From Roseburia_D yibonii (GTDB lineage Bacteria; Bacillota; Clostridia; Lachnospirales; Lachnospiraceae): a stretch of 64,000 bases of DNA. The stretch spans positions 1-64,000 of the forward strand of contig NZ_JACOQH010000011.1 of the NCBI RefSeq assembly GCF_014297335.1, in the 5' to 3' direction. The translations under genes and the position numbers were made by a program. Shown here in pieces: positions 60,544-64,000 of the stretch (the stretch's first letter is position 1; every line of letters begins with the position of its first letter). The notes beneath the pieces are model-generated. The model worked only from the letters and a program-made list of their open reading frames with translations, did not search any database and was not told the DNA's origin.

Positions 60544-63213
60544 CTACTGCGCAGCCGGATCCGCAGCCTGCTGTTCCGGCTGGACATCCTGAGGAGTTTC
60601 CTGAGGAGTCTCGGCAGGAGTTTCAGCGGCTGGCGTGTCACCCGCCGGCGCGGCGGTTCCCGCATCGGTAGAAGCGTCACCGGCACCTCCGGTTGTCGGA
60701 GCGTTTGGATCTTCACTTCCGGCAGCATTCAGGCTGTTTGCCAGGTCATCCGTCAAAAGATACGGCGCGTCCTGCGTGCCGGCGCTTCCACCGGTAATAT
60801 ATACATTCGAGGAGCGCAGTTCTTCCGGACAGGTATCTGTGGCAATGCCTCCGGTAGACAGGTCGATCGTTACACGTACATGGTGATCGCAGTAATCTTT
60901 CGGTACCGTTCCGGAAGCAAAATATTCGGATTCGACCATGCTGCCACGCGGATCACTGTCACACAGACCGGCAACGGCGAGTTTTCCGGATTTCTTGCAG
61001 ACCGTCGCGGTCGTAATGCCGTCCGGCTTATCAAAATCCTTATAGTCCAGATTCTCATGGATCCGTCCCATAACGGATTTCCACAGGGTTTTCGGATAGG
61101 TGGTGTAGGAAAGCTCGGCGTTGTCATCGTAGCCGCCCCATACCACGCAGGTATAATAAGGCGTATATCCGGCAAATAAAGCATCACGGTCACTCGAAGT
61201 CGTACCGGATTTACCTGCCTGCGGCATTCCGTTAAAATGCGCCGGACGACCGGTTCCGTTTGTCAGAACATCCTCCATGGCGTTGGTCAGAAGCCATGCG
61301 GTAGTTTCCTTTAAAACGGTATGTGTCTGCGGCGTGTTGTCGATCAGCACATTGCCGTCATGATCTAAGATCTTGGTATAAAAACGTGGTTTGGTGTAAG
61401 TACCGCCGTTTGCGATCGTTGCGTAAGCCGCGGTCAGTTCCAGGTTGGTCACACCGTTTGTGATACCGCCGAGCGCGAGCGCCTGTGTGCGGTCGGAATC
61501 ACAGAGTGTGGAAAAACCAAAATTTTGAAGATATTCATAACCGATGTCCACACCGATATCCGTCAGGGTCTTTACTGCGACGATATTGATCGAGTAAGTG
61601 ATACCTTCCCGGATCGTGGTGAAACCACGGTAAGATTTATCGTAGTTATTGACCGGTGTGTGCGTTGCATTGGAATAAGTATACGGCGCGTCATCCTGAA
61701 CGGATGCGAGCGTCATGCCGCCAATGTCCAGTGCAGGGGCGTAAGCGGACAGGATCTTGAACGTAGAACCGGGCTGACGTTTGGTATCGGTAGCACGGTT
61801 TAAGGTCTTGTTCGCGGTTTTGTCACCTCTTCCGCCGACAATGGCTTTTACTTCGCCGGTAGACTGGTCGATCACAGTCATCGAAGCCTGCGGCTGCATG
61901 GTGTAGGTGATGGATTCTCCGTTCGGTACGATCGTGTCGCCATCTTCCATGATATCCGCCTTGTACTGCTCGATCGCAGCGTCCACAGCTTCTTTCGAGT
62001 CAAAGTCAATGTTGTACTTGCTGTTTTTGCTCTGATAATAGCTTAACATGGTCTGCTCGCTGTAGTTCTGATAAGTGCCGTCCGCTTTCTGGATGGTCAG
62101 ACGATAGGAGCAGGAGTATTTCGTTTCACTGCCGTAATTATCGGCGTTGTTTACTTCTTCGTCACAGATCTGCTGGATGGACGGATCCTGTGTGGAGTAG
62201 ATCGTAAGACCGCCCTCGTAGAGCGCTTTGTACGCCTGTGTCTCCGTATAGCCCTTGACTTCCATCAGATCATCGATCACCTGCTCTGTCAGAGCATCTA
62301 CAAAGTATGAGTTGATATTGTCGGAAGCAGTCTCGGAGTCTACGATCTGGATGCGGTCGTATACATTGTCCGCCATTGCCGTATCATAAGCAGCCTGGTC
62401 AATGTATCCCTGATCGAGCATGTTGTTTAAAACCTTGGTGCGGCGCTCCGCATTGGCATCCGGGTTGCTGACCGGGTTATAACGCGAAGGGTTCTGCGTG
62501 ATCCCGGCGATCACAGCGCATTCGGACAGAGTAAGCTCGGACACATCCTTATTAAAATAACGCTGGGACGCGGCCTGAACGCCTAAAGTGTTCTGACCGA
62601 GGTTTATGGTATTTAAGTAATTTTCCAGGATCCAGTCCTTGTCCTCCACTTTTTCAAGCTGAATGGCGAGATACTGTTCCTGGATCTTACGTTCCATTTT
62701 ATCCGCGAAAGAACTTTCGCTGGTCCAGTCGGTAAAAACATTATTTTTTAATAACTGCTGGGTAATGGTACTGGCACCCTGCGAGAATCGGCCGGAAGTG
62801 ATACCGGTGATCCCGGCACGGACGATACCGGTTATATCAATACCATTGTGTTCGTAAAAGCGCGCGTCTTCGATCGCGACAAAAGCATGCTGCAGATCGA
62901 GCGGTATCTCGTCGATCGTCACATAGACACGGTTGGAACCGGATGCGACCAGAGTTGCTGTCTCATTTCCCTGGTTATCCAATACGGTGGAAAGATATCC
63001 GGTCGGAGTAGCGTCAATATCATGGATGTTAGGGGCGGAATCCACAATGCCCTTGTACACACCATATCCGGCACAGCCGCCAACCACGGTGAAAGCGATC
63101 AGACACACCAGAAGTGTTTTCGCAAATATGACGGTAAACTTTTTACGAATCATGGTACCCTTGGAAAGAAGCTCTTTTTCTTTCTTTGCAGTACTTTTTC
63201 TTCCATAATTCAT
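60544..63213 (-). CDS. Class A penicillin-binding protein (PBP1A-like)
   Basis: 889 aa. One membrane helix (about 28-50) is followed by a GT51 transglycosylase domain ('AIEDARFYEHNGIDITG', 'GASTITQQLLKN', 'ILENYLNTINLGQ') and a transpeptidase domain with SxxK in 'PGSTFKILSAY', SxN in 'TYSINIVAV' and 'GKSGTTSSD'. The C-terminal 70 residues are a Pro/Ala/Thr/Glu tail. It polymerises and cross-links peptidoglycan. AAGGAGG precedes the ATG. Confidence 0.94.
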   Translation of the reverse strand: MNYGRKSTAKKEKELLSKGTMIRKKFTVIFAKTLLVCLIAFTVVGGCAGYGVYKGIVDSAPNIHDIDATPTGYLSTVLDNQGNETATLVASGSNRVYVTIDEIPLDLQHAFVAIEDARFYEHNGIDITGIVRAGITGITSGRFSQGASTITQQLLKNNVFTDWTSESSFADKMERKIQEQYLAIQLEKVEDKDWILENYLNTINLGQNTLGVQAASQRYFNKDVSELTLSECAVIAGITQNPSRYNPVSNPDANAERRTKVLNNMLDQGYIDQAAYDTAMADNVYDRIQIVDSETASDNINSYFVDALTEQVIDDLMEVKGYTETQAYKALYEGGLTIYSTQDPSIQQICDEEVNNADNYGSETKYSCSYRLTIQKADGTYQNYSEQTMLSYYQSKNSKYNIDFDSKEAVDAAIEQYKADIMEDGDTIVPNGESITYTMQPQASMTVIDQSTGEVKAIVGGRGDKTANKTLNRATDTKRQPGSTFKILSAYAPALDIGGMTLASVQDDAPYTYSNATHTPVNNYDKSYRGFTTIREGITYSINIVAVKTLTDIGVDIGYEYLQNFGFSTLCDSDRTQALALGGITNGVTNLELTAAYATIANGGTYTKPRFYTKILDHDGNVLIDNTPQTHTVLKETTAWLLTNAMEDVLTNGTGRPAHFNGMPQAGKSGTTSSDRDALFAGYTPYYTCVVWGGYDDNAELSYTTYPKTLWKSVMGRIHENLDYKDFDKPDGITTATVCKKSGKLAVAGLCDSDPRGSMVESEYFASGTVPKDYCDHHVRVTIDLSTGGIATDTCPEELRSSNVYITGGSAGTQDAPYLLTDDLANSLNAAGSEDPNAPTTGGAGDASTDAGTAAPAGDTPAAETPAETPQETPQDVQPEQQAADPAAQ

Positions 63214-63261
63214 AAGTGAGCCTCCTTTTTTATGGCAATCTTATAAAAACATCATTTCACT

Positions 63262-63267
63262 ATTATA
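63262..63267 (-). promoter_or_regulatory. Extended -10 of the PBP gene promoter
   Basis: On the minus strand the sequence is TTTGCTATAAT, a TATAAT with the TGn extension; no good -35. Confidence 0.6.
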
Positions 63268-63318
63268 GCAAATTTGTCACGGTTAATAAAGCGAAAAGTG
63301 ACCGGATTTATACATAGC

Positions 63319-63350
63319 ATAACCATTTTTGGATTGAATAACCATTTTTG
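63319..63350 (+). repeat. 13-bp direct repeat overlapping the yigZ-like promoter
   Basis: ATAACCATTTTTG occurs at 63319-63331 and 63338-63350, 19 bp apart. The two copies bracket the -35 box, the layout of a repressor or activator site. Confidence 0.6.
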
Positions 63351-63362
63351 CCATGTTAATAT
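63334..63362 (+). promoter_or_regulatory. Promoter of the YigZ-family gene
   Basis: TTGAAT, 17-bp spacer, TAATAT. Confidence 0.7.
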
Positions 63363-63403
63363 AGAAAGAAGAAAACAAAAAAAGAGGCGGCAGGAGACGT
63401 TTT

Positions 63404-64000
63404 ATGAGCGAAGGATATAAGATCGTATATGAGGGCGGAAGCGGCGAGATCGAAGAGAAAAAATCGAGGTTCATCGCAACGGTACGGCCGGTCGGATCGG
63501 AAGAGGAAGTGACGGCATTTCTTGCGGAGATGAAAAAGAAATACTGGGATGCGAGACACAACTGCTTTGCGTATGTGATCGGGGAAAAGAATGAACTGGT
63601 GCGCTGCTCGGATGACGGAGAACCGAGCGGAACAGCGGGACGCCCGATGTTGGATGTACTGCTAAAAGAAGAACTCCATAATGTGGCGGTGGTGGTGACA
63701 CGTTATTTCGGCGGAACACTGCTTGGAACCGGCGGACTGGTGCGGGCGTATCAGCAGGCGGTCAAGGAAGGGCTTTCAAACAGTCAGATCGTTGAAAAAC
63801 GAAAAGGAAGCCGGCTTGTGATCGACACCGATTATAACGGGATCGGCAAGATCCAGTATCTGTTCGCGCAGGAGGAGATCTCCATACTGGATACCGAGTA
63901 TACCGATGCGGTTCGGATTACGGCAATGGTTCCGGCAGAAAAAAAGGAGCAGATCGAGAAAGCACTGATGGAGGGAACCAACGGAAAGGCGGGAATTTCC
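63404..64000 (+). CDS. yigZ: IMPACT/YigZ family protein (partial, runs off the window)
   Basis: 199 codons without a stop to the window end. Begins 'MSEGYKIVYEGG' and shows the UPF0029 core 'KKYWDARHNCFAYVIG', 'CSDDGEPSGTAGRPML', 'VVVTRYFGGTLLGTGGLVRA'. The family occurs in all domains (yeast YIH1/IMPACT relatives) and is linked to translation or nucleotide binding. The gene would end just beyond the window; family length is about 200-215 aa. Confidence 0.92.
   Translation, partial: MSEGYKIVYEGGSGEIEEKKSRFIATVRPVGSEEEVTAFLAEMKKKYWDARHNCFAYVIGEKNELVRCSDDGEPSGTAGRPMLDVLLKEELHNVAVVVTRYFGGTLLGTGGLVRAYQQAVKEGLSNSQIVEKRKGSRLVIDTDYNGIGKIQYLFAQEEISILDTEYTDAVRITAMVPAEKKEQIEKALMEGTNGKAGIS

Noticed and set aside
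1..64000. CRISPR arrays, tRNA or rRNA genes, intact insertion sequences
   Set aside because: No regularly spaced repeats, cloverleaf-like sequences, rRNA blocks or transposase genes were seen on reading; a dedicated search was not possible.

Overview
The window looks like a chromosomal segment of a butyrate-producing Lachnospiraceae bacterium (Clostridia), possibly close to Roseburia. The signs are AAGGAGG-type ribosome binding sites, near-consensus sigma-A promoters, a Firmicutes gene set (MutS2, YhaM, EcfA1/A2/T, TrmL, YtvI, VanW and LytTR-DUF3021 proteins) and a butyryl-CoA:acetate CoA-transferase gene. Most of the window is moderately GC-rich with strong codon bias, so it throws many long antisense shadow ORFs. 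The genus is inference only.

Layout. 0.1-7.6 kb: MntP-like membrane protein, ASKHA/ferredoxin corrinoid-activator homologue, B12-binding radical SAM protein, DEDDh exonuclease, a TPR-like membrane protein, a 35-aa membrane peptide and a VanW protein. 7.6-15.4 kb: AIR-synthase-like protein, Lrp regulator, aminotransferase, TrmL, the ECF transporter core (ecfA1-ecfA2-ecfT), truA and rplM-rpsI behind a consensus promoter and structured leader. 15.4-26.6 kb: two small or hypothetical genes, a MATE pump, a lipoprotein, mgtE behind a leader with a 38-codon ORF and terminator, a coiled-coil membrane protein, LytTR/DUF3021, a reductase/ThuA/TIM-barrel cluster, Dus, then fragments of Rpn-type and cytidylate-kinase-like genes. 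26.6-41 kb: second MATE, TM2 protein, RluA-type synthase, YtvI, the CoA-transferase, a CbiM/CbiQ/CbiO-type metal importer, a debranching enzyme, a glycosyltransferase, two small Cys-rich proteins and a FIST sensor paired with a membrane-free chemoreceptor. 41-54.5 kb: SbcDC, MurI, mutS2-response regulator-kinase, an HtrA-like protein that has lost catalytic residues, YhaM and RlmD. 54.5-60.5 kb: an AT-rich accessory island. 60.5-64 kb: class A PBP and a truncated YigZ gene.

The most interesting part is the island between rlmD and the PBP gene. It starts with a broken Rpn-type gene tail, a RES-domain protein and an ORF interrupted by an in-frame stop. It then carries a tightly coupled four-gene operon: a TIR-domain protein, a 477-aa alpha-helical protein of unknown family, a possible SPFH/band-7-like protein and a membrane protein with an SH3-like domain. 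The TIR protein's last 25 residues and residues 36-60 of the 477-aa protein share a GNTA-x2-Q-[IV]-F-[IV] motif. That arrangement resembles paired signalling (possibly amyloid-type) motifs that link a sensor to an effector, so this is a plausible undescribed anti-phage or stress-response system.

No rRNA, tRNA, CRISPR array or intact insertion sequence was seen.
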